Source of the DNA: DATARH01 sp036008175
GTDB taxonomy: Bacteria > Pseudomonadota > Alphaproteobacteria > ATCC43930 > CGMCC-115725
Length of the DNA: 64,000 bases
Reading direction: 5' to 3'
NCBI GenBank assembly: GCA_036008175.1
Contig: DASYOB010000004.1
Span: 1-64,000 of the forward strand
In this document: positions 1 through 7,994 of the stretch, one piece after another
Layout: every line of letters begins with the position of its first letter
Position numbering within the stretch: the stretch's first letter is position 1
Made by a program: the position numbers and the translations under genes
Notes under the pieces: generated by a model
What the model was told of the DNA's origin: nothing
Seen by the model: only the letters and a program-made list of their open reading frames with translations
Database searches by the model: none

Positions 1-924
1 GGCATTGTTCGGCACTTCCGGCGCGACCAGGCACTTCACCCCGAACGCGGTGTAGGCCAGCGTGTAGTTCATCACGACATTGATGCCGAACGCGCTCGCC
101 GGCGAGGTGCCCGTGTAGTCGACATGGATGCCGTCGTCGCCGATCGTCATCTCGCCGGCCAGCGTCAGCGGCCGGTCATAGCCGTCCATTCGCACCACGT
201 TCTTGTACTTGCCGGGGGTCAGCTTGCGGATCGCCTCGATAGTCGCGACGCGCGAGGTCTCGATGATGTGCTCGCCGAGCCGGTCGAGGTTGGCGATGCC
301 GAATTCCTCCATCATCTCGATGAGGCGCTTGCTGCCCTCGTCGTTGCAGGCGGCGAGCGCGTAGACATCGCCCTCGACCTGCAGCGGCTCGCGGACATTG
401 GCGCGGATGATCCGCATCAAATCTTCGTTCATCAGGCCTTCCTTCGCCAAGGCCATCAGCGGGATCGCCAACCCCTCCTCGAACACCTGCCGTCCGTCCG
501 GCCCCATGCCGAGCCCGCCGATATCGACGACATGCACGGTGCTGGCGAAGAGGCCGACCGGCTCGCCCCGCAGAAAGGTCGGGCTGACCACGGTCAAATC
601 GTGCAGATGCCCGCAGGTCAGCCACGGGTCGTTGGTGATGTAGTGGTCGCCCGCCTTCATCGTGTCGAGCGGAAAGGCGGCAAGGAAATGCTTGACCGCC
701 GCGGCCATCGAGTTGACGTGGCCGGGGGTGCCGGTCACCGCCTGCGCCAGCATCTTGCCGTCACGGTCGAAGACGCCGGCCGAGAGGTCGCCCGCCTCGC
801 GCACCGAGGTCGAGAACGCGGTGCGCACCAGCGTCTGCGCCTGCTCCTCGACGACGGCGATCAGCCGCGACCACATGATCTGCATATGGATCTGCGAGAG
901 CGCGGTGTTCGGGCGAGACGGCAT
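1..924 (-). CDS. Hydantoinase B/oxoprolinase-type subunit, C-terminal part beyond window
   Basis: The first 308 residues of an N-methylhydantoinase B (HyuB) type subunit are present and the gene runs off the left edge. In this family the B subunit works with a HyuA-type ATPase to hydrolyse cyclic amides such as hydantoins or 5-oxoproline in the cytoplasm. Visible family hallmarks are the REAGDLSAGVFD stretch near residues 42-53, the GTPGHVNSM motif near 65-73 and the NDPWLTCGHLHDL motif near 98-110. The reading frame is open throughout. ATG at 924 is the start because the protein aligns naturally from there. The HyuA partner is not in the window, so substrate cannot be told. The next gene is divergent, 173 bases away. 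Confidence 0.88.
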   Translation of the reverse strand, partial: MPSRPNTALSQIHMQIMWSRLIAVVEEQAQTLVRTAFSTSVREAGDLSAGVFDRDGKMLAQAVTGTPGHVNSMAAAVKHFLAAFPLDTMKAGDHYITNDPWLTCGHLHDLTVVSPTFLRGEPVGLFASTVHVVDIGGLGMGPDGRQVFEEGLAIPLMALAKEGLMNEDLMRIIRANVREPLQVEGDVYALAACNDEGSKRLIEMMEEFGIANLDRLGEHIIETSRVATIEAIRKLTPGKYKNVVRMDGYDRPLTLAGEMTIGDDGIHVDYTGTSPASAFGINVVMNYTLAYTAFGVKCLVAPEVPNNA

Positions 925-1097
925 TGGCGGTCCTCGGCAAGTTGGCAGTGCGAGACAGTATCGTCGCCAGCCCGATCCGCGCAACCGGGCCGGCATCGGT
1001 TTCGCGAACCAGGGCAGGGCCCAGGCACTGCCGGGCCGGAACCCGGCCTCGCGGCGTTGTGTTGTCAGATTAGCCAAAACGGCATTGGAGGCCTGCT

Positions 1098-1613
1098 ATG
1101 CGTACGAATCCGATTGCCGCGGTCGCGGTGCTGGCGATCATGACCGGCGCGGCTTCTGCTCAGACCACTGGCTCGACGAATACACCGCGTCCGCTTTCTC
1201 CCGGTATCACCGCGGCGCCCGCGCAACGCCAACCGGCGCCAAACCCGCTCGCCCAGCAGGACATCTCGAATATCGAAGGCACCAGCGTGTACGGCAGCGA
1301 CGGCAAGAAGATCGGTAGTGTTGACCGGGTGCTGATGGACCCTCAGTCGAAGAAGATCGACCGGCTCGTCGTCAATTCCGGCGGCGTGCTCGGGGTCGGT
1401 GGGCACCGGGTCGCGATCCCGGTCGATCAATTCTCCTGGGATGCCGACAAGGGTGCATTCAAGCTGCCGACCACTGTGGCGAGCCTGAAAGCGATGCCCG
1501 AATGGGTCGAGGGCGCCGAGACCGCGACCGGTTCGAGCCAGCCAGCCGCCCAGCAGTCAGACGCAAAACCCGCCAGCCGGCGCCGGGGATTCGGACTCTC
1601 ACTGAACCCTTGA
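1098..1613 (+). CDS. Exported PRC-barrel domain protein
   Basis: A 171-residue protein with a cleavable Sec signal peptide (hydrophobic residues 6-18, likely cut after Ala21 in ASA-Q) and a single PRC-barrel domain at about residues 53-130. Recognisable parts are the VYGSDGKKIGSVDRVLMDP start of the barrel and the VAIPVDQFSWD segment. A Gln/Thr/Pro-rich linker precedes the domain and a low-complexity tail follows. PRC-barrel proteins of this exported type are small periplasmic or surface proteins of unknown function in alphaproteobacteria. A good ribosome site (GGAGG) lies 6 bases before the ATG. It is transcribed alone and ends at a strong hairpin. Confidence 0.85.
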   Translation: MRTNPIAAVAVLAIMTGAASAQTTGSTNTPRPLSPGITAAPAQRQPAPNPLAQQDISNIEGTSVYGSDGKKIGSVDRVLMDPQSKKIDRLVVNSGGVLGVGGHRVAIPVDQFSWDADKGAFKLPTTVASLKAMPEWVEGAETATGSSQPAAQQSDAKPASRRRGFGLSLNP

Positions 1614-1648
1614 CCCCGACTCGCTTGCCGATCTGGCGCTGCAACCGG

Positions 1649-1672
1649 AGGCGCGGGCGAAGGCCCGCGCCT
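1649..1672 (+). terminator. Rho-independent-like hairpin after the PRC-barrel gene
   Basis: A perfect 10-bp GC-rich stem (1649-1658 pairing with 1663-1672) closes a GAAG tetraloop, followed by TCTTG. It sits 35 bases after the stop of the PRC-barrel gene. The T-run is weak, so termination strength is inferred. The rest of the gap to 1917 shows no gene; the only other clear feature is the GAGGAG ribosome site just before 1918. Confidence 0.6.
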
Positions 1673-1917
1673 TCTTGCATGAGCCAGCGACGCGATACTT
1701 GCGTGCGCAGTCGCGGTCTTCGCGCTTGGTTGCCGTGTCACTGCGCCGGCTCTTCATGCGCCGGCAGCGCAGATCACGGCGCAGGGTTGAGCCGGGCTGC
1801 CCGCGAGGCGCATGATCCTGCCCGGCCGATCGTGGGGACGGAATCCGCTACTGTCCCTGCCGTATCGCGAACCGGTGCCGGCAGAGAGATCGGCGGGCTC
1901 GGCATGAGGAGATCCCG

Positions 1918-3105
1918 ATGAAGATCGTCAAGATCGAAGACCTGCACTGCGATGCCGGCTGGCGGGTCAATTCCTTTCTGAAAGTCACCACCGATGAAGG
2001 CATCATCGGCTGGTCGGAATATATGGAAGGCTATGGCGCGCAGGGACTGACTGGCGTCATTCGCAAACTGGGCGAGCGGCTGATCGGTCAGGACCCGCGG
2101 CCGGTCGAGCGCATCTCCGCGCAGCTATACGCCGTGACGATACAGGCTTCGGGCGGCGTCAACGCGCAGGCGATCGCGGCGATCGAGAACGCGCTTGTCG
2201 ATATCAAGGCCAAGGCTCTCGGCGTGCCGGTCTATGAGATGCTCGGCGGGCCGTTTCGTGACCGGCTCCAGGTGTACTGGTCGCATTGCGGCAGCTATCG
2301 CGCACGCCACGCCGATCGCATCAAGGAGTGGGCCGGGGTCGAGCCGATCCGGTCATTGGATGACATCGTGCGCCTTGGCGCAGAGGTGAAGTCAAAGGGC
2401 TTCAAGGGCCTCAAGACCAACATCATCCGCTTCGACGGCGACAGGCCCTACATGTACCATCCTGGCACCGGCAACCCGCCGGGGTTTCCTGAACTGAACA
2501 TCGACAAGAAGATTGTCGATGCCGCCTATGCCCAGCTCGCCGCGTTTCGCGAAGGCGCCGGACCCGAGGTCGGGCTGCATCTCGACACCAACTTCAATTA
2601 CAAGATCGACGGCTACATCAAACTCGCGCGTGCATTGGAGCCGCTCGATCTCGTCTGGCTCGAGATCGATCTCTACGACCCGGCGGGGCTGGCGTTGATC
2701 CGCCGCTCGGCGCGCACCCCGATCTCGTCCTGCGAGTCGCTTTATGGCCGCCGCCAGTTCCGGCCGTATTTCGAGCAGCAATCGGTCGATTACGCGATCA
2801 TCGACGTGGCCTGGAACGGCATTCTCGAATCGGTGAAGATCGCGGCGATGGCAGATGCCTACGAGGTCAATGTCGCGCCGCACAATTTCAACGGTCATCT
2901 CGGCTCGCTGATCAGCGCGCATTTCTGCGCCGCGGTGCCGAACTTCAAGGTCATGGAGATCGACATCGACGACGTGCTGTGGAAGGACGATATCGTCACC
3001 CGGCCACCGGTCATCGACAACGGCGATCTTCTACTGCCGACCGGTCCCGGCTGGGGCGCGGACGTCAACGAGGAATTCGTCCGCGCCCACCCGCCAAATC
3101 GGTAG
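1918..3105 (+). CDS. Mandelate racemase/muconate lactonizing enzyme family dehydratase
   Basis: A 395-residue enolase-superfamily enzyme of the mandelate racemase subgroup, which abstracts a proton alpha to a carboxylate using Mg2+. The N-terminal capping domain spans about residues 1-120 and the TIM-barrel follows. Likely metal ligands are Asp223 (HLDTN), Glu249 (WLEID) and Glu273 (SCESL); Lys166 (GLKTN) and His322 (PHNFNGH) are the likely acid/base pair. The closest characterised activities are sugar-acid dehydratases such as D-galactonate dehydratase, but residues alone do not fix the substrate. The start is supported by GAGGAG 7 bases upstream. It is convergent with a cupin gene 5 bases after its stop and precedes a CoA-transferase. 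Confidence 0.88.
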   Translation: MKIVKIEDLHCDAGWRVNSFLKVTTDEGIIGWSEYMEGYGAQGLTGVIRKLGERLIGQDPRPVERISAQLYAVTIQASGGVNAQAIAAIENALVDIKAKALGVPVYEMLGGPFRDRLQVYWSHCGSYRARHADRIKEWAGVEPIRSLDDIVRLGAEVKSKGFKGLKTNIIRFDGDRPYMYHPGTGNPPGFPELNIDKKIVDAAYAQLAAFREGAGPEVGLHLDTNFNYKIDGYIKLARALEPLDLVWLEIDLYDPAGLALIRRSARTPISSCESLYGRRQFRPYFEQQSVDYAIIDVAWNGILESVKIAAMADAYEVNVAPHNFNGHLGSLISAHFCAAVPNFKVMEIDIDDVLWKDDIVTRPPVIDNGDLLLPTGPGWGADVNEEFVRAHPPNR

Positions 3106-3110
3106 TGGAG

Positions 3111-3485
3111 CTATCCCCAGGTGGCCTGACCGCCGACAAGCGTTATCGTGATGTGGCCCATCGTCGTATCGGCCTTGGCGCCGTGCCAGTGGCGTTCGCC
3201 GGCCTTGATATGAACGACGTCGCCGACGTTGATCTCGCGCTGTTCGTGTTCGCTTGCCACCATGCCCGAGCCCGAGGTCACGACCAGGATCTGGTCGCAG
3301 GTATGCGTATGCCAGCCGGTCGTACAGCCTTGGCTGAAGTTCACCACGCTGCAGTTGTAGTTCGCCGAGTCCCCAGGCTGAATGATTGTCTGGCGTGACC
3401 GGGAAACCGGCCCCGTCCACCCTTCGATCCGGTCGGCGCCTTCCACCGGAACGTCGGGGATGTCTTTGAGCGTGACCACCTTCAT
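3111..3485 (-). CDS. Small single-domain cupin protein
   Basis: A 124-residue cupin. Motif 1 is seen as TGWHTHTCDQILVVTSG and motif 2 as INVGDVVHIKAGERHWHGA, with the His/Glu-type metal ligands in place (the usual Glu is Asp-Gln here). Small cupins of this kind bind a divalent metal and act as isomerases, dioxygenases or sugar-acid binding proteins. The start was set at 3485 because an excellent AAGGAGGAG ribosome site precedes that ATG; an in-frame upstream ATG at 3527 lacks one. It lies between the enolase-superfamily enzyme and the CoA-transferase, so a shared catabolic role is likely but not shown. Confidence 0.82.
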   Translation of the reverse strand: MKVVTLKDIPDVPVEGADRIEGWTGPVSRSRQTIIQPGDSANYNCSVVNFSQGCTTGWHTHTCDQILVVTSGSGMVASEHEQREINVGDVVHIKAGERHWHGAKADTTMGHITITLVGGQATWG

Positions 3486-3643
3486 GACGATCTCCTCCTT
3501 GTGCTTGCGGGTGTTAAGGATACCCAAATCCGCATCGCGTTTCCCACTGTATCACGGTGGGCCGAGCGCAGCGGGAAGGCGTTGCGGCCAGACGCGATAA
3601 AGCGCACGCTGTTTGCCAAACGCACTCTCGGGAGGAACCAACC

Positions 3644-4870
3644 ATGAGTGAGATCACCCAGGATTTCAATTTCCTTCAGGGGATCAAAGTCGTTGATTTT
3701 ACCCAGTTCGAGGCGGGTACGACTTGCACCGAGGTGCTCGCCTGGTTCGGTGCCGAGGTGGTCAAGATCGAAAACCCCGGTCGCGGCGATCCCGGCCGCC
3801 GCCTACGCCCCGGCAAGCCCGACGATGATCCCTGGTATTTCCACCAGTTCAACGTCAACAAGAAGTCGCTGGCGATCAACCTGAAGTCGCCGAAGGGGCT
3901 CGAGATCGTCAAGGAGATGCTGAAAAAAGCCGACGTCACTGCCGAGAACATGGCGCCCGGCACGATCGAGCGCCTGGGGCTCGACTACGATTCGGTGAAA
4001 AAACTCAACCCTGGCATCATCTACTGCCAGATCAAGGGATTCGGCAGCGGTAGCCCGCACGAAAAGGGGCTCGCCTTCGACATGATCGCGCAGGCCGCCG
4101 GCGGACCGATCAGTGTCACTGGCGAGCCCGACCGGCCGCCGGTCAAGCCAGGCTTAAGCTTTGGCGACACCGGCACAGGCATGCTGATGGCGGCGACGAT
4201 TCTCGGCGCGCTGCACGAGCGCAACCGCACCGGCCAGGGCCGGCGGCTGCAACTCGCGATGCAGGATGCGATGGTGCATTACATGCGCACCTGCTTCGCT
4301 ACGATGGCGCGCACCGGCAAACCGGCGCCGCGGCGCGGCGCCAAGTCGGGTGGCGGCAACAATGCGCCATCGGGCCTGTATCCCTGCAAGGGCGGCGGCC
4401 CGAACGATTACGTCTACCTGACCACCAGCCGGGCCAATCCCGAGCACTGGTCGCGGCTGATGAAACTGATCGGACGCGAGGAATTGATCGAGGATCCCCG
4501 GTTCGCCACCGGGAATGATCGTGTCGCACACGAGAAGGAGCTTGACGCGATCATCGGCGAATGGACCCGCCAGCACGACAAGCGGGACGCAATGGAGAAA
4601 CTGATCGCCGTCGGAGTGCCGTCGGGCGCGGTGTTTGACACGATGGAATTGCGCGACGAGCCGAGCTTCGAGGAGCGCGGCATCATGCAAAGCGTGCGTC
4701 AGCACAATGGCGATTACAAGATGGCGACCTGGCCCGTGCGGGTCGACGGCAGGACGGTGCGACTGAAGGGGTCGCCGGCACTGGGGCAGGACACTGCGGA
4801 GGTGCTGAAAAGCTGGCTCGGCATCAGCACCGCCCAGCTGGACGGGCTCCGGAACGAAGGCGTGTTGTAG
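3644..4870 (+). CDS. Family III CoA-transferase (CaiB/BaiF/Frc type)
   Basis: A 408-residue family III CoA-transferase, which moves CoA from an acyl-CoA donor to a carboxylate through an aspartyl-CoA intermediate. The N-terminal VVDFTQFEAGTTCTEVLAWFGAEVVKIE pattern, the NVNKKSLAINLKSPKG segment and the probable catalytic Asp146 (LAFDMIAQAAGG) are all present, as is the C-terminal VPSGAVFDTMEL region. Length matches the family (about 400). GGGAGGAA lies 7 bases before the chosen ATG; the longer in-frame extension to 3557 has no such site. It resembles formyl- and oxalate-CoA transferases most, but the acid it activates is unknown. Confidence 0.9.
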   Translation: MSEITQDFNFLQGIKVVDFTQFEAGTTCTEVLAWFGAEVVKIENPGRGDPGRRLRPGKPDDDPWYFHQFNVNKKSLAINLKSPKGLEIVKEMLKKADVTAENMAPGTIERLGLDYDSVKKLNPGIIYCQIKGFGSGSPHEKGLAFDMIAQAAGGPISVTGEPDRPPVKPGLSFGDTGTGMLMAATILGALHERNRTGQGRRLQLAMQDAMVHYMRTCFATMARTGKPAPRRGAKSGGGNNAPSGLYPCKGGGPNDYVYLTTSRANPEHWSRLMKLIGREELIEDPRFATGNDRVAHEKELDAIIGEWTRQHDKRDAMEKLIAVGVPSGAVFDTMELRDEPSFEERGIMQSVRQHNGDYKMATWPVRVDGRTVRLKGSPALGQDTAEVLKSWLGISTAQLDGLRNEGVL

Positions 4871-5077
4871 CCGCCATACTGGCAGCACCTGTTCCCGCAC
4901 CGAGGTGTGGGAGAGGCGTTGCCGGTAAAGCCAGTGGCACCTGCGCCACTAAGTCACAGAATTGACATAAAAACTTGGACTGGGGGCTGTTTTTGGCGCT
5001 CGGTTCTGCCATCTATTGCCCCACTGGGCATATGCAAGTGCTTTGGCGGCGCCCGGCAATCAAGCGAAGGAGAGAGA

Positions 5078-5551
5078 ATGTCCACCCTGGACGATATTGC
5101 ACAAGAACGGCAGCGGATTGCCGAGCGCCTGGCGAGAGTCGACGCCGAGCGGGTGAAACTGACCGAGCAGCTCGTCGAGCTGGAAGCAGCGGAGCGGGTG
5201 TTGTCCCGGTTCAGTCAGCCGCGAGCGCCAGCTAGCCGGCGCGGCCGCCGCGCGCGTACGGTTGAACCCGCCAAGGCGGCCAAACCGGCCGAGCCGCGGC
5301 GCAGACGGCAGCGCCGTGCGCGAGGAGCTGCACCAGCGAAGTCTAAGCTGGCACTGGGCGACGCGACACTGCGCGCTGTCTCGTCGCATGCCCAGGGTGC
5401 GTCAGCTGAAGATGTTCGCGATTATCTCGCCCGGGAATTCGGCATGCAGGTGCGTCCAAACCATCTCGGTATGGCGTTGCAACGTCATCGCCGCGCCGGC
5501 CGGCTCGAACACCGCAATGAGCGCTGGTTTTCGGGATCTGCAGCGGGCTGA
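5078..5551 (+). CDS. Coiled-coil protein with basic linker and winged-helix-like C-terminus
   Basis: A 157-residue protein I do not recognise. Residues 1-45 form a charged amphipathic helix of the coiled-coil kind (AQERQRIAERLARVDAERV). Residues about 50-90 are an Arg/Lys/Ala/Pro-rich stretch including RRGRRAR and RRRRQRRARG, which looks like an AT-hook-like or histone-like DNA-binding linker. Residues 95-150 (DATLRAVSSHAQGASAEDVRDYLAREF...LGMALQRHRRAGRLEHRNERW) have the pattern of a small winged-helix domain. A DNA-binding or nucleoid role is inferred. AGGAGAGAGA precedes the ATG. It is convergent with hemC, with 8 bases between stops. Confidence 0.7.
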   Translation: MSTLDDIAQERQRIAERLARVDAERVKLTEQLVELEAAERVLSRFSQPRAPASRRGRRARTVEPAKAAKPAEPRRRRQRRARGAAPAKSKLALGDATLRAVSSHAQGASAEDVRDYLAREFGMQVRPNHLGMALQRHRRAGRLEHRNERWFSGSAAG

Positions 5552-5559
5552 CGGGCTGA

Positions 5560-6489
5560 TCAGCCGAAGCCGAATTCCGGCCCGGCGCCGCGGCGCAACC
5601 TCTCGCCAACCTCATTCCCGATAGCCGCCGCCTCGGCGCTCAGACCTGTGCCGCGGCCGCGGCGCTCGGCGCTGCCATCCGGCGCCAGCAGCAGCGCATC
5701 GAGAGTGAGCCGATCGCCGTCGATTGCCGCGAGCCCTCCGATCGGGGTGCGGCACGATCCATCGAGCGCCGCGAGCATGGCGCGCTCGGCGGTGACACAA
5801 GCCGCGCTCTCCGGATCATTGAGCGGCGCCAGGAGCTGCCGCAGCGCACTGTCGTCAGCGCGACACTCGATCGCGAGCGCCCCCTGCCCGACTGCCGGCA
5901 GCATCCGCTCGGGCGTCAGGATCTCGGTAGCGGCCGCCGCCCTGCCGAGCCGTTCGAGGCCGCACAGCGCCAGGACCAGCGCATCGACTTCACCGGCGGC
6001 GAGCTTGTTGAGCCGGGTATCGACATTGCCGCGGATCGGCACGATGTCGAGATCGTCGCGATCGCGCAATAATTGGGCCCGGCGCCGCAGCGAGGCGCTG
6101 CCAATACGGGAGCCTTCCGGCAGATCGCGCAGGGCCGCGCCGGTGCGTGACACCAGCACGTCGCGCGGGTCGTCGCGCCGCAGCACGCAGCCGATGACCA
6201 GGCCGTCCGGCAGCACGGTTTCCATGTCCTTCAGCGAATGCACCGCAAGGTCGATGCGCGCGTCAACCAGCGCTTCCTCGATTTCCTTCGTGAACAAGCC
6301 CTTGCCGCCGATCTCCGCGAGCAGACGGTTTTGGACACGATCGCCGGTGGTGCGGATCGGCACCATCTCGACCTGACCTTCGGCCGCTAGCCCGGGATGA
6401 AGCGATTGCAGGCGGTCGCGGACTAGCCCCGCCTGATAAACCGCCATCGGGCTGCCGCGTGTACCGATACGAAGAGGCCGAGCCAGCAC
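5560..6489 (-). CDS. hemC: Hydroxymethylbilane synthase (porphobilinogen deaminase)
   Basis: A full-length (309-residue) porphobilinogen deaminase, which joins four porphobilinogen units into hydroxymethylbilane in tetrapyrrole synthesis. The catalytic Asp88 in HSLKD, the Arg-rich cofactor-binding segment (GSASLRRRAQLL, 130-141) and Cys246 in GSCRTPIGG, which carries the dipyrromethane cofactor, are present. The N-terminal IGTRGSPMA motif is intact. It is encoded alone, followed by the 157-residue gene in convergent orientation and preceded by an unrelated transporter on the same strand, about 80 bases away. No hemD lies next to it in the window. Confidence 0.97.
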   Translation of the reverse strand: MLARPLRIGTRGSPMAVYQAGLVRDRLQSLHPGLAAEGQVEMVPIRTTGDRVQNRLLAEIGGKGLFTKEIEEALVDARIDLAVHSLKDMETVLPDGLVIGCVLRRDDPRDVLVSRTGAALRDLPEGSRIGSASLRRRAQLLRDRDDLDIVPIRGNVDTRLNKLAAGEVDALVLALCGLERLGRAAAATEILTPERMLPAVGQGALAIECRADDSALRQLLAPLNDPESAACVTAERAMLAALDGSCRTPIGGLAAIDGDRLTLDALLLAPDGSAERRGRGTGLSAEAAAIGNEVGERLRRGAGPEFGFG

Positions 6490-6570
6490 GAGAACTCCTG
6501 TTAAGCGTGGTCCGGTTGTTCTAACCCGCCCGCCGCGCCGCTGCTACCCTCGCCCGAGCGGCGGGATCCG

Positions 6571-7836
6571 CTACGGCGCTGGTATGGTCGCCGGATGCAC
6601 CGGCAGGGCGTGGGTCAGGTCGAGCCAGAAGAAGGCGAAGGCCAGCGACAACAGCGCGATCGGGATGCCAGCGCGCGCATGGTCGGCAAAGGAGAGCCGC
6701 ACGCCAACCCGCTCGGCTTGCTCGGCGATCAAAAGATTGGTCAGGCTCCCGCTCAGCAGCAGATTGCCCGCGAGCGTCGACAGCAGCGCCAAGCCGTAAA
6801 GCACGCCGGGCGGCGGTAGCGGCCATATTTGCAGCAACAGCATCGATGCCGGCAGGCTGCCGATCGTATTGGTGGTGACTAGGCTGTAGGGCAGCAACAG
6901 CAGCAGATTGTTTGGCAGCAGCCCATGGTCATCGAGAACCGAGAGCGCTTTCGCTGCGATGCCAGCGCCGTTGAGCTGGGCGGTGATCGCGAATAGGCAG
7001 GAAACCAGCAGCAGCAGCGGCCAATCGATCGCCGCGATCATCGTCCGGCTGGTGATCTTGCGGTTTGCCAGCAACAGCGCCGCAATAATCAACGCGCCGA
7101 TCTCGCGCGGCAGCGGCGTGGCGAACAGAATCAATAGCGCGAGCACCGCGACGGCGCCCTTGATCGTCTGGGTGCGATCGAGAGGGTGCGCGGCGACGAA
7201 TGGGGGATCCTCCTCGGGCGGCAACTCCCTCTCGCGCATGCGGCGGTGCCATTGCAGCCAAACGACCGCAAAGACCACCACCAGCGCAAATAACGCCGGC
7301 ACGCCGCAGACCCCGAGAAAGGTCCAGAAGTTAAGCCTGCCGATGGCGCCGAGCAGGATGTTTTGCGGATTGCCGATCAGGGTCGCCGCCGATCCGGCAT
7401 TAGTCGCGGCGGCGAGCGCGATCGCGAAGGGCCGCGGATCGAGACCACGGCTTTGCGCCCCGGCCAGCAGCAGCGGCGCGATCGCGATGACCAGGATATC
7501 ATTCGCCAGGACCGCGGCCAGGATGCCGCCGATCGCTACCGTCAGCGCCAGCAGGGTGGCCGTCCCCTCACCCCGAACGATCGTCCGCGCGCAAAGGTCG
7601 ATGAACCCCGATTCGGCGAATTGTGCCGAGATGATCATCATCGCGAACAAGAGCGCCACGGTCGGCATGTCGACGGTGCTGCCGAAATCGTCGAGCGTCA
7701 TCTGGCCGCTCGCCAACAGCCCGATGACCGCGAGCAGCGCGATGCCGGTGCGATCGACCTGCAACCAGGCGATTCGGCCCGCGGCCATGCCGATGTAACT
7801 CAGGATGAGGACCAGAAGGACGATCGCGGCGTGCAT
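6571..7836 (-). CDS. SLC13/ArsB-like anion or Na+-coupled transporter
   Basis: A 421-residue inner-membrane protein with about eleven predicted membrane helices spread from residue 3 to 410. It belongs to the ion-transporter superfamily holding citrate, arsenite and SLC13 carriers. Two inverted halves can be seen, each with a conserved re-entrant Asn-containing segment: AATNAGSAATLIGNPQNILLG at about 145-165 and TTNTIGSLPASMLLLQ at about 320-335. The family moves dicarboxylates, phosphate-like anions or Na+/H+; nothing here decides between them. It sits between hemC (downstream) and the divergent helicase gene. Confidence 0.85.
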   Translation of the reverse strand: MHAAIVLLVLILSYIGMAAGRIAWLQVDRTGIALLAVIGLLASGQMTLDDFGSTVDMPTVALLFAMMIISAQFAESGFIDLCARTIVRGEGTATLLALTVAIGGILAAVLANDILVIAIAPLLLAGAQSRGLDPRPFAIALAAATNAGSAATLIGNPQNILLGAIGRLNFWTFLGVCGVPALFALVVVFAVVWLQWHRRMRERELPPEEDPPFVAAHPLDRTQTIKGAVAVLALLILFATPLPREIGALIIAALLLANRKITSRTMIAAIDWPLLLLVSCLFAITAQLNGAGIAAKALSVLDDHGLLPNNLLLLLPYSLVTTNTIGSLPASMLLLQIWPLPPPGVLYGLALLSTLAGNLLLSGSLTNLLIAEQAERVGVRLSFADHARAGIPIALLSLAFAFFWLDLTHALPVHPATIPAP

Positions 7837-7994
7837 CGGAGACCCAATGTCGGGTGACGCGGCATCATAGGCGAGCCGGCGCAGCCGTGCCCGGGCCTTG
7901 GCCTATTTTGCAACAGTTTTGCCGGAAAGCGTGGCTTTCGTGCCATCGCGGGTAATGGCCCACCTATGGTGCGCCGACGGTGCCGAGTTGCTAT

